Below are positions 1-8,400 of a DNA stretch of 64,000 nucleotides, in pieces. Position 1 is the first letter of the stretch, and each line of letters opens with the position of its first letter. The notes under the pieces are model-generated. The model did not search any database and was not told the DNA's origin. It worked only from the letters and a program-made list of their open reading frames with translations. Source of the stretch: Noviherbaspirillum sp. L7-7A (GTDB lineage Bacteria > Pseudomonadota > Gammaproteobacteria > Burkholderiales > Burkholderiaceae_D); contig NZ_JAHQRJ010000001.1 in the NCBI RefSeq assembly GCF_019052805.1, forward strand, positions 496,001-560,000, in the 5' to 3' direction. A program made the translations under genes and the position numbers.

Positions 1-1
1 G

Positions 2-280
2 GTGATCGGGCGGCTGGAAGAGGCGCAGATCGCCAATGCGCACATGAACACGATGCATGACCTGTGGGAGCATGCGCAGCTGAAGGCCCGGCATCGCTGG
101 ACCGAGGTGGCCACGCCCGCAGGCCCGGTGCCGGCGCTGCTGCCGCCAGGCATGCCCAACGGCTATGCGCCGAGGATGGACCCGGTGCCGGCCCTGGGCC
201 AGCATACCGATGCGATCCTGGCGGAGCTGGGATTCGATGGGGATCGGATTGCCAGGCTGCATGCGGAAAAGGCGGTGTAG
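2..280 (+). CDS. CaiB/BaiF (class III) CoA-transferase, C-terminal fragment
   Basis: The reading frame is open from the window edge and stops at TAG 278-280, so the true start lies outside. The 92 visible residues have the look of the C-terminal end of family III CoA-transferases: a stretch ending HDLWEHAQLKARHRW, a Pro-rich loop (PVPALLPPG), then MDPVPALGQHTDAIL and a final helix. These enzymes move CoA between organic acids. The next genes encode an MmgE/PrpD protein and a CitE-like lyase, a common partner set in dicarboxylate degradation through CoA thioesters. A palindromic repeat pair separates it from those genes, so co-transcription is not certain. Substrate cannot be told from this fragment. 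Confidence 0.75.
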   Translation: MIGRLEEAQIANAHMNTMHDLWEHAQLKARHRWTEVATPAGPVPALLPPGMPNGYAPRMDPVPALGQHTDAILAELGFDGDRIARLHAEKAV

Positions 281-317
281 GCGTTGCGCGGTGCGATGCA
301 CTGGGTGTGTTGGAGGT

Positions 318-409
318 AACGCGTAATGCCCCTTCGGGGTATTACGCCCTACGCGGTCGGGGATGTTGGAACGTAGGGTGCAATACCCGAAGGGCATTGC
401 ACGTTGGGC
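318..409. repeat. REP-like palindrome pair
   Basis: Two imperfect palindromes lie back to back between the CoA-transferase and MmgE/PrpD genes. The first (321-347) has arms GCGTAATGCCCC and GGGGTATTACGC; the second (379-402) has arms GTGCAATACCC and GGGCATTGCAC. The first is followed by CCCTACG and the second preceded by CGTAGGG, so the pair is in inverted orientation. Relatives occur at 3860-3893, 9931-10054 and 39239-39352. This is a dispersed extragenic palindrome family; RNA copies would fold into stem-loops. Confidence 0.7.
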
Positions 410-512
410 GGCAAAACGGGGAGCGAAGGCTGCGTCTTGCCGGGATCAACTGCTTGGCGCCGTATGCCTGCCGCGCTGGTACGGCGGAGCGAAACTGATA
501 AGGGAAACCCAA

Positions 513-1877
513 ATGGAATACACGGAAAACCACCCCAGCAAGGCCCTGGCCGCATTTGCCGCCGGGCTGCAGTTCGACAGCATTCCATCCGACGTGATGC
601 GGCGCGCCGAAGACCTGCTGCTGGACTGGTTCGGCTCGGCGCTGGCCGGCAGGATCGGCCGCCCGGTGCAGACCATCGCCGGCTTTGCCCGGCAGATGGG
701 GCCGGCCGACGGCCCCTGCGAAATCCTGATCTCGCGCACCGGCAGCACGCCGCTGTTTGCCGCCATGGTCAATGCCGCATCCTCCCATTTCGCCGAGCAG
801 GACGACGTGCACAACGGCTCGGTATTCCATCCGGCCGCCGTGGTGTTCCCGGCGGCGCTGGCGGTGGCCCAGGTGATCGGCGCCTCCGGCCGCGAACTGC
901 TGACGGCCTCGGTGGCAGGCTATGAGGTTGGCATCCGGGTCGGCGAATTCCTGGGCCGCTCGCATTACCGCATCTTCCATACCACTGGCACCGCCGGCAC
1001 CATCGCCGCCGCCGCGGCGGTCGGCCGGCTGCTGAAGCTTTCGCCGGAGCAGATGCTGCATGCCTTCGGCTCGGCCGGCACCCAGGCCGCAGGCCTGTGG
1101 GAATTCCTGCGCGACGCCGCCGACTCCAAGCAGCTGCATACCGCCAAGGCCGCCGCCGATGGCCTGATGTCGGCCTACCTCGCGCAGGAAGGCTTTACCG
1201 GCGCGCAGCGCATCCTGGAAGGCGCACAGGGCATGGCCGCCGGCATGTCGACCGATGCAGACCCGTCACGCCTGACCGACCGCCTCGGCCAGCGCTGGGC
1301 CCTGGCCGAGACCTCGTTCAAGTTCCATGCATCCTGCCGCCACACCCATCCGGCCGCCGATGCGCTGCTGCAGGTGATCAGCGAGCATCACCTGCGGCCG
1401 GAACAGATCGGCCGCGTCACCGCCCATGTGCACCAGGGCGCCATCGACGTGCTGGGGCCGGTGGTCAATCCGCAGACCGTGCATCAGGCCAAGTTCTCGA
1501 TGGGCACCGTGCTGGGCCTGATCGGCCAGTTCCACAGCGCCGGCATGAAGGAATTCGACCAGTCCTTCAATGACATCGGCATTCGCGCCTTCCGCGACAA
1601 GGTGCGGATGGTGCTGGACCAGGAAGTCGACCAGGCTTATCCGGCGCGCTGGATCGGCAAGGTCACGGTGGAAACGGTGGATGGCCAGCGCTATGAAGGC
1701 CGGGTCGATGAGCCGAAAGGCGACCCCGGCAACACGCTGTCGCGCGAGGAGCTGGAGCAGAAGGCGCTGCGGCTGGCCGAGTTCAGCCAGTCCGCCAGCG
1801 AAGGCGAAATGCGCGCCGCCTTCGAGCGGCTGTGGAACATCGCCCGCGCCGAGCGGGTGGGCAGGCTGCTGCCATGA
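513..1877 (+). CDS. MmgE/PrpD family protein
   Basis: The 454-residue product matches the length of the MmgE/PrpD family, which includes 2-methylcitrate dehydratase and cis-aconitate decarboxylase. Typical family stretches are visible: an N-terminal DLLLDWFGSALAG helix, NAASSHFAEQDDVHNGSVFHP (histidine- and acid-rich active-site region), and FKFHASCRHTHPAADAL. The ATG at 513 is preferred because an AAGGGA ribosome site lies just upstream and the protein then starts at the family's usual N-terminus; the open frame reaches further upstream into the repeat. It overlaps the next gene by four bases (ATGA), so the two are translationally coupled. With CoA-transferase and CitE-like neighbours, a role in degrading a methyl-branched or unsaturated dicarboxylate is a fair inference; the substrate is unknown. 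Confidence 0.85.
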   Translation: MEYTENHPSKALAAFAAGLQFDSIPSDVMRRAEDLLLDWFGSALAGRIGRPVQTIAGFARQMGPADGPCEILISRTGSTPLFAAMVNAASSHFAEQDDVHNGSVFHPAAVVFPAALAVAQVIGASGRELLTASVAGYEVGIRVGEFLGRSHYRIFHTTGTAGTIAAAAAVGRLLKLSPEQMLHAFGSAGTQAAGLWEFLRDAADSKQLHTAKAAADGLMSAYLAQEGFTGAQRILEGAQGMAAGMSTDADPSRLTDRLGQRWALAETSFKFHASCRHTHPAADALLQVISEHHLRPEQIGRVTAHVHQGAIDVLGPVVNPQTVHQAKFSMGTVLGLIGQFHSAGMKEFDQSFNDIGIRAFRDKVRMVLDQEVDQAYPARWIGKVTVETVDGQRYEGRVDEPKGDPGNTLSREELEQKALRLAEFSQSASEGEMRAAFERLWNIARAERVGRLLP

Positions 1878-2677
1878 ACCGCTCCTACCTGTTCGTGCCG
1901 GGCAACCGGCCCGAGCGTTTTGCCAAGGCGCTCGCGGCCGGGGCTGATGCGGTAATCATCGACCTCGAGGATGCCGTGGCCCCGGCCGACAAGGCGGCCG
2001 CCCGCGACGCGGTGCGTGCCTGGCTGTCGCCAGCGCATCCCGTGCTGGTGCGCATCAACAGCGCCGACACCGCCTGGTTTGCCGCGGATGCCGAACTGTG
2101 CGGCCTGCCGGGCGTGTCCGGCATCGTGCTGCCCAAGGCCGAGCAGGCCGGAGACATTGCCCTGCTGCGGCAAAAGGGCGCGCCGGCAGTGCTCCCGCTG
2201 ATCGAAACCGCGCTGGGCCTGCATCAGGCGCTGGCCCTGGCGCGTCAGCCTGGGGTGGAACGGCTGCTGTTCGGCAGCATCGATTTCAGCCTGGACCTGG
2301 GCCTGCATGAGGGCGTGGAAGAGTTGCAGTACTTCCGCTCCCACCTGGTGCTGGCGTCGCGGCTGGCCGGCGTCCTGCCGCCGGTCGATGGCGTCACCAC
2401 CGCGCTGGATGATGGCGCGCAGATCCTGGACGACGCCCGTCGCGCGCGCCGCAACGGCTTTGGCGGCAAGCTGTGCATTCATCCGAAGCAACTGGCCCAT
2501 GTCCATGCGGCCTTTGCGCCAACGGCAGAGGAAGTGGCATGGGCCGAGCGGGTATTGCAGGCTGTGGAAAATACCGATGGCGCCGCAGTGGCATTGGACG
2601 GCAAGATGATCGACCGCCCGGTAATACTGAAGGCGCAAGCTATCAGGGATGAAGCAAGCCGCAGCATAGCGGCATGA
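1874..2677 (+). CDS. HpcH/HpaI aldolase / CitE-type CoA-ester lyase
   Basis: 267 residues with the CitE/malyl-CoA lyase pattern: an opening SYLFVPGNRPERFAKAL (phosphate/CoA-binding loop), DAVIIDLEDAVAP with the acidic metal ligand, VLVRIN, and GKLCIHPKQL near the end. Members cleave citryl-, citramalyl- or malyl-CoA in a TIM barrel with Mg2+. Start ATG 1874 overlaps the MmgE/PrpD stop. In company with a class III CoA-transferase this resembles CoA-dependent cleavage of citramalate or malate-type acids; itaconate or mesaconate degradation is one possible reading. The citrate lyase alpha and gamma subunits are absent, so this is a stand-alone lyase rather than citrate lyase beta subunit. Confidence 0.85.
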   Translation: MNRSYLFVPGNRPERFAKALAAGADAVIIDLEDAVAPADKAAARDAVRAWLSPAHPVLVRINSADTAWFAADAELCGLPGVSGIVLPKAEQAGDIALLRQKGAPAVLPLIETALGLHQALALARQPGVERLLFGSIDFSLDLGLHEGVEELQYFRSHLVLASRLAGVLPPVDGVTTALDDGAQILDDARRARRNGFGGKLCIHPKQLAHVHAAFAPTAEEVAWAERVLQAVENTDGAAVALDGKMIDRPVILKAQAIRDEASRSIAA

Positions 2678-2752
2678 ATCGATGCCAGGCAAACCATGCC
2701 TGCATCATGCCGCCGTCGCGGACGGCGGACCAAGAACGATAAGGAGACCATC

Positions 2753-3757
2753 ATGACATTCAAACCCCTCGCATTTGCCATGGCCGCGGCCATGGTGTGG
2801 TCCGCCGGCGCCCATGCGCAGGCGCCGATCGTGATCAAGTTCAGCCACGTGGTGGCGAACGACACCCCCAAGGGCAAGGGTGCGGAGCGCTTCAAGGAAC
2901 TGGCGGAGAAGGCCACCAGCGGCCGCGTCAAGGTCGAGGTCTATCCCAACAGCACGCTCTACAAGGACAAGGAAGAAATGGAAGCGCTGCAGCTGGGCGC
3001 GGTGCAGATGCTGGCGCCGTCGCTGGCCAAGTTTGGACCGCTGGGCGTGAAGGAATTCGAGGCCTTCGACATTCCCTACATCTTCCCGACCAAGGACGTG
3101 CTGTACCGCGTCACCGAAGGCCAGGTCGGCCGCGACCTGTTCAAGAAGCTCGAACCCAAGGGCATCACCGGCCTGGCCTACTGGGACAACGGCTTCAAGG
3201 TCATGACCGCCAACAAGCCCCTGCGCAAGCCGGCCGACTTCAAGGGCATGAAGATGCGCATCCAGTCGTCCAAGGTGCTGGACGCGCAATTCCGCGCGCT
3301 GGGCGCCAACCCGCAGGTCATGGCCTTCTCGGAAGCCTACCAGGCGCTGCAGACCGGCGTGGTGGACGGCACCGAGAACACGCCGTCCAACATCTATACG
3401 CAGAAGATGCACGAGGTGCAGAAGCACCTGACGATTTCCGGTCATGGCTACATAGGCTATGCGGTGATCGTCAACAAGAAGTTCTGGGACGGCCTGCCGG
3501 CGGATGTGCGCACCCAGCTGGAAGGCGCGATGCGGGATGCCACCAAGTACACCAATGCCATCGCCGAGCAGGAAAACCGCGATGCGCTGGAGGCCATCAG
3601 GAAGGCGGGCAAGACGGAGGTCTATGCCCTGAACGATGCCGAGAAGGCGGAATGGCGCAAGGCCTTGCTGCCGGTCAGGAAGGAAGTGGAAGGCAGGGTG
3701 GGGAAGGAAGTGCTGATGGCGGTGGATAAGGAGTCGGCGGCGTTGGGGGTGAAGTAA
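2753..3757 (+). CDS. TRAP transporter substrate-binding protein, DctP family
   Basis: 334 residues with a Sec signal peptide (MTFKPLAFAMAAAMVWSAG, cut after AHAQA) followed by a DctP fold: IVIKFSHVVANDTPKGKGA at the N-terminus, VEVYPNSTLYKDKEEMEAL, and the conserved MKMRIQSS with the carboxylate-binding arginine. The ribosome site AAGGAG at 2741 sets the ATG at 2753. TRAP receptors collect organic acids in the periplasm and hand them to DctQ/DctM membrane subunits, which are not in this window. It sits 75 bases after the CitE-like gene in the same direction and probably delivers the acid that the upstream enzymes degrade. Confidence 0.9.
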   Translation: MTFKPLAFAMAAAMVWSAGAHAQAPIVIKFSHVVANDTPKGKGAERFKELAEKATSGRVKVEVYPNSTLYKDKEEMEALQLGAVQMLAPSLAKFGPLGVKEFEAFDIPYIFPTKDVLYRVTEGQVGRDLFKKLEPKGITGLAYWDNGFKVMTANKPLRKPADFKGMKMRIQSSKVLDAQFRALGANPQVMAFSEAYQALQTGVVDGTENTPSNIYTQKMHEVQKHLTISGHGYIGYAVIVNKKFWDGLPADVRTQLEGAMRDATKYTNAIAEQENRDALEAIRKAGKTEVYALNDAEKAEWRKALLPVRKEVEGRVGKEVLMAVDKESAALGVK

Positions 3758-3816
3758 GGGCGCGTGGCGCATTGCGGTTGCGGTTTGCCGTCGCAGTTCA
3801 GGCCCCGTTGATCACG

Positions 3817-3893
3817 CCGTGACGGCGATGGCTGAAGCGGATATGGTGCGGCGTCTTTCGTAGGGTGGAATACCCCCGGAGGGGCATTCCAAG
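3817..3893. repeat. REP-like element with conserved flank
   Basis: The core at 3860-3893 begins GTAGGGTGGAATACC and ends GGGGCATTCC, an imperfect stem with a short loop. The flank just before it (3817-3840, CCGTGACGGCGATGGCTGA) is almost the same as 39213-39235, which also precedes a copy of the core. The repeat unit is therefore longer than the palindrome alone, at least in these two copies. Confidence 0.65.
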
Positions 3894-4041
3894 GTTGGTC
3901 GATCTAGTCAGGGCTTTGCATTTACCTATCGTTCCAAATCCAAATTCAAGGCCAAGGCGACGGTGCTGCCCGTGCCTTGCCGGGTGACGCAAGGCGATTG
4001 CACTGCCGTGGAGAGAAGCCGGGAGTCCGTCCCGGCGGCCG

Positions 4042-4219
4042 GGTTACTTTTTTGCTCCGCCAAAAAAGTAACCAAAAAAGGCGGCCCCGATGATCGCGCC
4101 CCGCTGCGCGGGGTTCCCGTGCCGGCGGTGCCCCGAGCGGGGCGCGGCTAAACTCGCTACGCTACGCTGCGCTCAAACAGACGCCGCACCTTTTCCCGCT
4201 CGGGGCACCGCCGGCACGG
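4042..4219. repeat. Compound inverted-repeat element in the 3758-4627 spacer
   Basis: Two perfect inverted repeats follow each other. The first has 12-base arms, GGTTACTTTTTT at 4042-4053 and its complement at 4062-4073, with an 8-base loop. The second has 25-base arms at 4117-4141 and 4195-4219 around a 53-base spacer; the arms are GC-rich and contain CCGGCGGTGCCCCGAGC. From memory, the GTTACTTT...AAAGTAACC motif recurs in intergenic DNA of many beta- and gammaproteobacteria, so this is probably a mobile non-coding element or its remnant. The rest of 3758-4627 has no convincing gene. Confidence 0.6.
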
Positions 4220-4248
4220 CGCGCTCAACGGGAAGTTGAAAGGCAAAA

Positions 4249-4316
4249 GCAACCGCAACCGCAACCGCAACCGCAACCGCAACCGCAACCGCAACCGCAA
4301 CCGCAACCGCAACCGC
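4249..4316. repeat. Hexanucleotide tandem repeat (GCAACC)x11
   Basis: Eleven perfect copies of GCAACC run from 4249 to 4314, followed by GC. Uninterrupted copies suggest recent slippage. A change in copy number would not shift a reading frame, and no credible gene spans it: the translations are pure Asn-Arg or Arg-Leu dipeptide runs. It lies about 310 bases before the FRG-domain gene, so any effect would be on spacing or structure. Confidence 0.9.
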
Positions 4317-4382
4317 TTTTGCAGGCTCCAACACTCGAAGCGCATCGCACCATCGGTCGCAAACCGAAACCGTATTGTTGAC

Positions 4383-4404
4383 CAATGTTCCTGGTTGAAC
4401 ATTG
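4383..4404. promoter_or_regulatory. Short inverted repeat upstream of the FRG-domain gene
   Basis: CAATGTTC (4383-4390) and GAACATTG (4397-4404) form a perfect 8-base dyad around a 6-base centre. The size suits a dimeric repressor site, but there is no matching regulator gene nearby and the distance to the FRG start is about 225 bases. Function is not known. Confidence 0.3.
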
Positions 4405-4627
4405 CCCCAAGCGGGCGTTCCACCTCATCATCTGTCCGTGATGAAGTTCTGCATCTATCCTTTACTGCAAGTCAGCCGAGCAGGTCTGTTTCCAGCAGGG
4501 TACGAGGAACGGAACAAGTAAGCTGTTGCGCGTAAAATTCAAACGATCTGCGGCTTGATGGATTTCCATCCGTGATGTCGATGACAGTGAGAACATCGAG
4601 CCTGGCTTGTCTTTGCTGGCCCCCACC

Positions 4628-5428
4628 ATGGAAGAAATCCCCATCCACACCTGGCAGGAATTCATCGACCGCACGGCCGCGCTCGACGGCTGGGCATTCC
4701 GTGGCCAGCGCTATGCCGGATCGCAGCTGTCGTCCTCGCTGTCGCGTTATTTCAGCGAATTCGTGCCGGACGCCGCTTCCTGGACCGAGCGCGAGAAGCG
4801 CGCCCTGCGCATCTTCCGGCGCAAGGCGCATAACTACCTCAGCAATGAGGCGGTGCTGCAGGAAGAGCTGCGCACCGTGGCGCTGATGCAGCATCACGGC
4901 GCGCCGACCCGCCTGCTCGACTTTACCAAGTCGCCGTTCGTGGCCGCCTTCTTTGCGCTGGAACGCGCCATCGGCACCTCGGCCGTCTATGCGCTCAATA
5001 CGCCGGCGCTCTGGCATGCGGTGCCGCGCGAGCGGCCGGAACTGACGCGTGAAGCGATCGACCCGCGGCTGCCTGGGAAATTCGAGTACTACTTCATGCA
5101 GAACATCCACGAGGTGGTCTGGGTCGGCGAGCCGATGCAGATGGACCGGCGGCTGGTGGCGCAGTCGGGCATGTTCGCGGTGCCGGGCCTGCTGGACCGT
5201 CCGCTGGACCAGATCCTGGACGGCTACGCCGCCGACGCCCCGTTGATGCAGAAGCTGCTGCTGCCGCCATCGATACGCGACGAGGCGATGCGCACGCTGT
5301 ACCGCATGAACATCACCCATGCCTCGCTGTTTCCCGACCTCGACGGCCTGGCGCGCTCCTTGGCATTCGAACTGGAGATGGTATGGAGCGGGGCGGGCAT
5401 CGATCCGGAGCAGGGCGGCCTGAGCTGA
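4628..5428 (+). CDS. FRG domain-containing protein
   Basis: A 266-residue protein whose first 110 residues carry the FRG domain, named for its Phe-Arg-Gly motif: GWAFRGQRY near residue 20, SSSLSRYF, a long helix with EKRALRIFRRKAHNYL, then LMQHHGAPTRLLDFTKSPFVAAFFAL. The last stretch is the strongest family signature. FRG domains have no settled biochemical role; they occur alone or fused to effector domains in bacterial accessory regions. ATG 4628 is chosen (MEEIPIHTW); a TTG at 4607 in the same frame is possible and neither has a good ribosome site. The gene is isolated, with repeat-rich DNA upstream and the convergent GGDEF-EAL gene ending 20 bases away. Confidence 0.75.
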   Translation: MEEIPIHTWQEFIDRTAALDGWAFRGQRYAGSQLSSSLSRYFSEFVPDAASWTEREKRALRIFRRKAHNYLSNEAVLQEELRTVALMQHHGAPTRLLDFTKSPFVAAFFALERAIGTSAVYALNTPALWHAVPRERPELTREAIDPRLPGKFEYYFMQNIHEVVWVGEPMQMDRRLVAQSGMFAVPGLLDRPLDQILDGYAADAPLMQKLLLPPSIRDEAMRTLYRMNITHASLFPDLDGLARSLAFELEMVWSGAGIDPEQGGLS

Positions 5429-5447
5429 GGTTCCAGCGGACCGGGTT

Positions 5448-8400
5448 TCATGCCAGCCGCAGCGCGCGGCCCGCGTCCAGCATGCCGCCATGCGCCCTGA
5501 TCCATTGCTGCGCCTGCTCCGCCGGCAGCGGCCGGCTGTAATGAAAGCCCTGCAGCTCATCGCATCCGGCCGCCCTCAGCTGCTCGGCTTCCGGCAAGTG
5601 CTCCACGCCCTCGGCCACCACCTTCAGGCCCAGCGTATGGCCCAGCCCGATGATGGCATTGATCACCGCCAGGTTCTTCGGCGCGCTGTGCATGCTCTGG
5701 ATGAAGGAGCGGTCTATCTTCAGCCTGTCGATCGGGAAGCGGTAGAGATAGTTCAGGCTGGAATAGCCCGAGCCGAAGTCGTCGATGGAGATGGCGCAGC
5801 CCAGCGCCTTGATGTCGCGCAGAACGGCAATGGTGTCGGCGACATTGTCCATCAGCAGGGATTCGGTCAGCTCAAGTTCGATCTGGGCCGGGTCCACCGC
5901 ATGGCGCAGCAGCGCCTGGGCAAGCATCGCGCACAGGCCGGGCTCGCGCAGCTGCAGTGCCGACAGGTTGATGGAGATCGGCACTGGGCCCAACCCCTCC
6001 TGCTGCCAGGCCTGGTGCTGGCGGCATGCCTCATTGATGATCCAGGCGCCGATGCCGACGATGAGCCCGGTTTCCTCCGCGATCGGGATGAAGTCAGCCG
6101 GCGGTATCAGGCCGCGCGCCGGATGGATCCAGCGCACCAGGCTTTCCACGCCCGCCAGCGCGCCGCTCTGCGCATCGATCCTTGGCTGGTAGTGCAGCAG
6201 CAGCTCGCCGCGATCGACCGCATGGCGCAGGTCGTTTTCCAGCTGCAGCCGGCGCACGACCTTGTGGTTGAGCTCCTTCGTGAAGAACTGCAGGTTGTCG
6301 CGCCCGCTGTTCTTGGCCTGGTACATCGCCACGTCGGCATGCCGCATCAGCTGGTCGATATCGTTGCCGTCGTCGGGAAACACCGCCACGCCGACGCTGC
6401 ACGAGATATGCAGTTCCGCGCCATCCACCTGATGCGGCCTGCGCACCAGAGAAATCAGGCGCTGGTCGACGATGCGGCCGATCTCGTCGACATCGCCGAC
6501 GCCATTCAGAATCACCACGAATTCATCGCCGCCCAGCCGGCACACCGTGTCGCCTTCGCGCACGGAGGCGGTGAGGCGGCTGGCGATGGAGCGCAGCAGG
6601 CCGTCGCCGACATGGTGGCCGAGCGAATCGTTGATGTTCTTGAAGCGGTCCAGGTCGACGAACAGCAGCGCCACCTTCTGGCCGGTGCGGCGGGCCTGCG
6701 CCAGTGACAGCTGCAGCCGCTCCTGGCACAGGCTGCGGTTGGGCAGGCCGGTCAGCGCGTCGTGCTGCGCCATGTAGGCGATGCGCTGCTCGTTCTTCTT
6801 GCGTTCGCTGATATCGAGCGAGATGGCGATGTAATGGCTGACCTCGCCCTGCGCATCGCGCACCGCGTTGAGCACCAGCCATGCGGGATAGGGGTCGCGG
6901 CCCTTGCGCTTGAGCCAGGCTTCGCCCTGCCAGCTGCCGAGGTTCTGGGCGGCATCGGTGATGTCGGCCAGGAAGCGCGCCGGATTGCGCTCGTCGAGCA
7001 GCGCGCGCGGATTGGCGCCAAGCAGCTCGGCCAGGTCAAGGTTGGCGCTGCGGCAGAAGGCCCGGTTGACATCGAGGATGCGGCCCTGCGGGTCGGCGAT
7101 GACGATGCCTTCCGAAGAGGCTTCGAACACCTTGGCCCACAGTTCCAGGCGCTGCTCCATCAGCTTCATCTGGTTGATCGGCGTGAAGGTGGTCAGCACG
7201 GCGCGCTGTCCCTGGTAGACAATGCAGCGCGCCGACACCAGCGCCCAGGAAGGCGTCTGGCCGCCGCGCCAGCAGACTTCGAACTGGTCCACCGATTCCA
7301 TGTCGGTCAGTGCCTGGAAGAAGCGGGCCCGGGTCGGCCCCGGCATGCCGGCCTTCCACGGATCGCTGCGGCAGCCATTGAGCCAGGACTGCGCCGCCTC
7401 GTTGGCATGCAGCACCTCGTGGGTCGGGATCGAGGTGACCATCATCGGGATGGGAATGGCTTCCACCAGCTCGCGCTGGGCGTCGGCGGCGCGATGGCGC
7501 GCCACGAGTTCCTGCTGGCTCATGCGCTGATGGTCCAGCTGCTCCAGCATGCCGTTGAAGCCGCTGACCAGGCGGCCGATCTCGTCGCCGCTGCGCCAGT
7601 CGGCGCGCAGCGTGTAGTCGCCCGAACCGCTGACCCGGGCCGCGACCTGCGCCAGCCGCGAAATCGGCCGCGAGATCTGGCTGGCCACGAAGAACACCAC
7701 ATTCAGGATCACGATCAGCAGCAGCGCTGCCGTGCCCAGATGCGTCCACATCCGGGAATAGGCCTCGGCATTGCGCAAGGCCAGCAGGCGCTGCAGGTCG
7801 TCCTGGGCGGCATGCCATGCGTTGGCCAGCGCCTGCACCGCCGCGATGCGATCCCGCTCCAGGACGGTGCCGTCCTGGCGCTCCAGGCTGTGGCTTGCTG
7901 CGCGGAATACCACCACGGCGTCGAGCAGCGCGGCGCGGCTGGCCGAGAGCCGTTCCCGCAGCGCCGGCTTGCTGGCGGCAAATGCCTCCTCGTAATCGCT
8001 GGCGATGCCGTGCATCGTGGCGTCCAGCCGGCCTTCCAGCAGCAGCAGCCGGGTGTGGCCGTTCGCATCCGGATGCGCCTGCAGGCGCTGTGCCAGTTGC
8101 CCGGCTTCGCGCAGCAGGCCCAGCAGTTCCGGGAAGCGCAGCATCACCAGCGACATCGTGTAGTAGCTGTCGAGGTCGGGGTCGAGTATCAGGTTGGACT
8201 GGTTGCCGATGCGGGTAATCAGGGCGCGGCCGGCATCGAATGCCTGGTCGCCTGCATGGGCGCGTAGCGCCTGGCCGTATGCCTGTGCGAGATCGTTGGC
8301 GCCAAACAGCGCGCCGTAACGGGAGCGCGCCTCGTCGAGGCGGGACAGCGTTGCGGCAGTGTCGGCGGACGATGCGGCTTGCTGGCCCTGCGCCAGCGGC

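Noticed and set aside
342-1139. Long minus-strand frame opposite the MmgE/PrpD gene
   Set aside because: GC-rich antisense frame; composition (Gly/Ala/Arg/His-rich) is typical of a shadow. The same applies to the long antisense frames at 31811-34423, 36334-37836, 42466-43518 and 49933-51414.
4249-4316. Possible CRISPR array
   Set aside because: Repeat unit is six bases with no spacers; no cas genes in the window.
4157-4535. Open frames made of Asn-Arg (plus) or Arg-Leu and Val-Ala (minus) dipeptide runs
   Set aside because: They only reflect the GCAACC repeat read in different frames; no start signals and no protein-like sequence around them.
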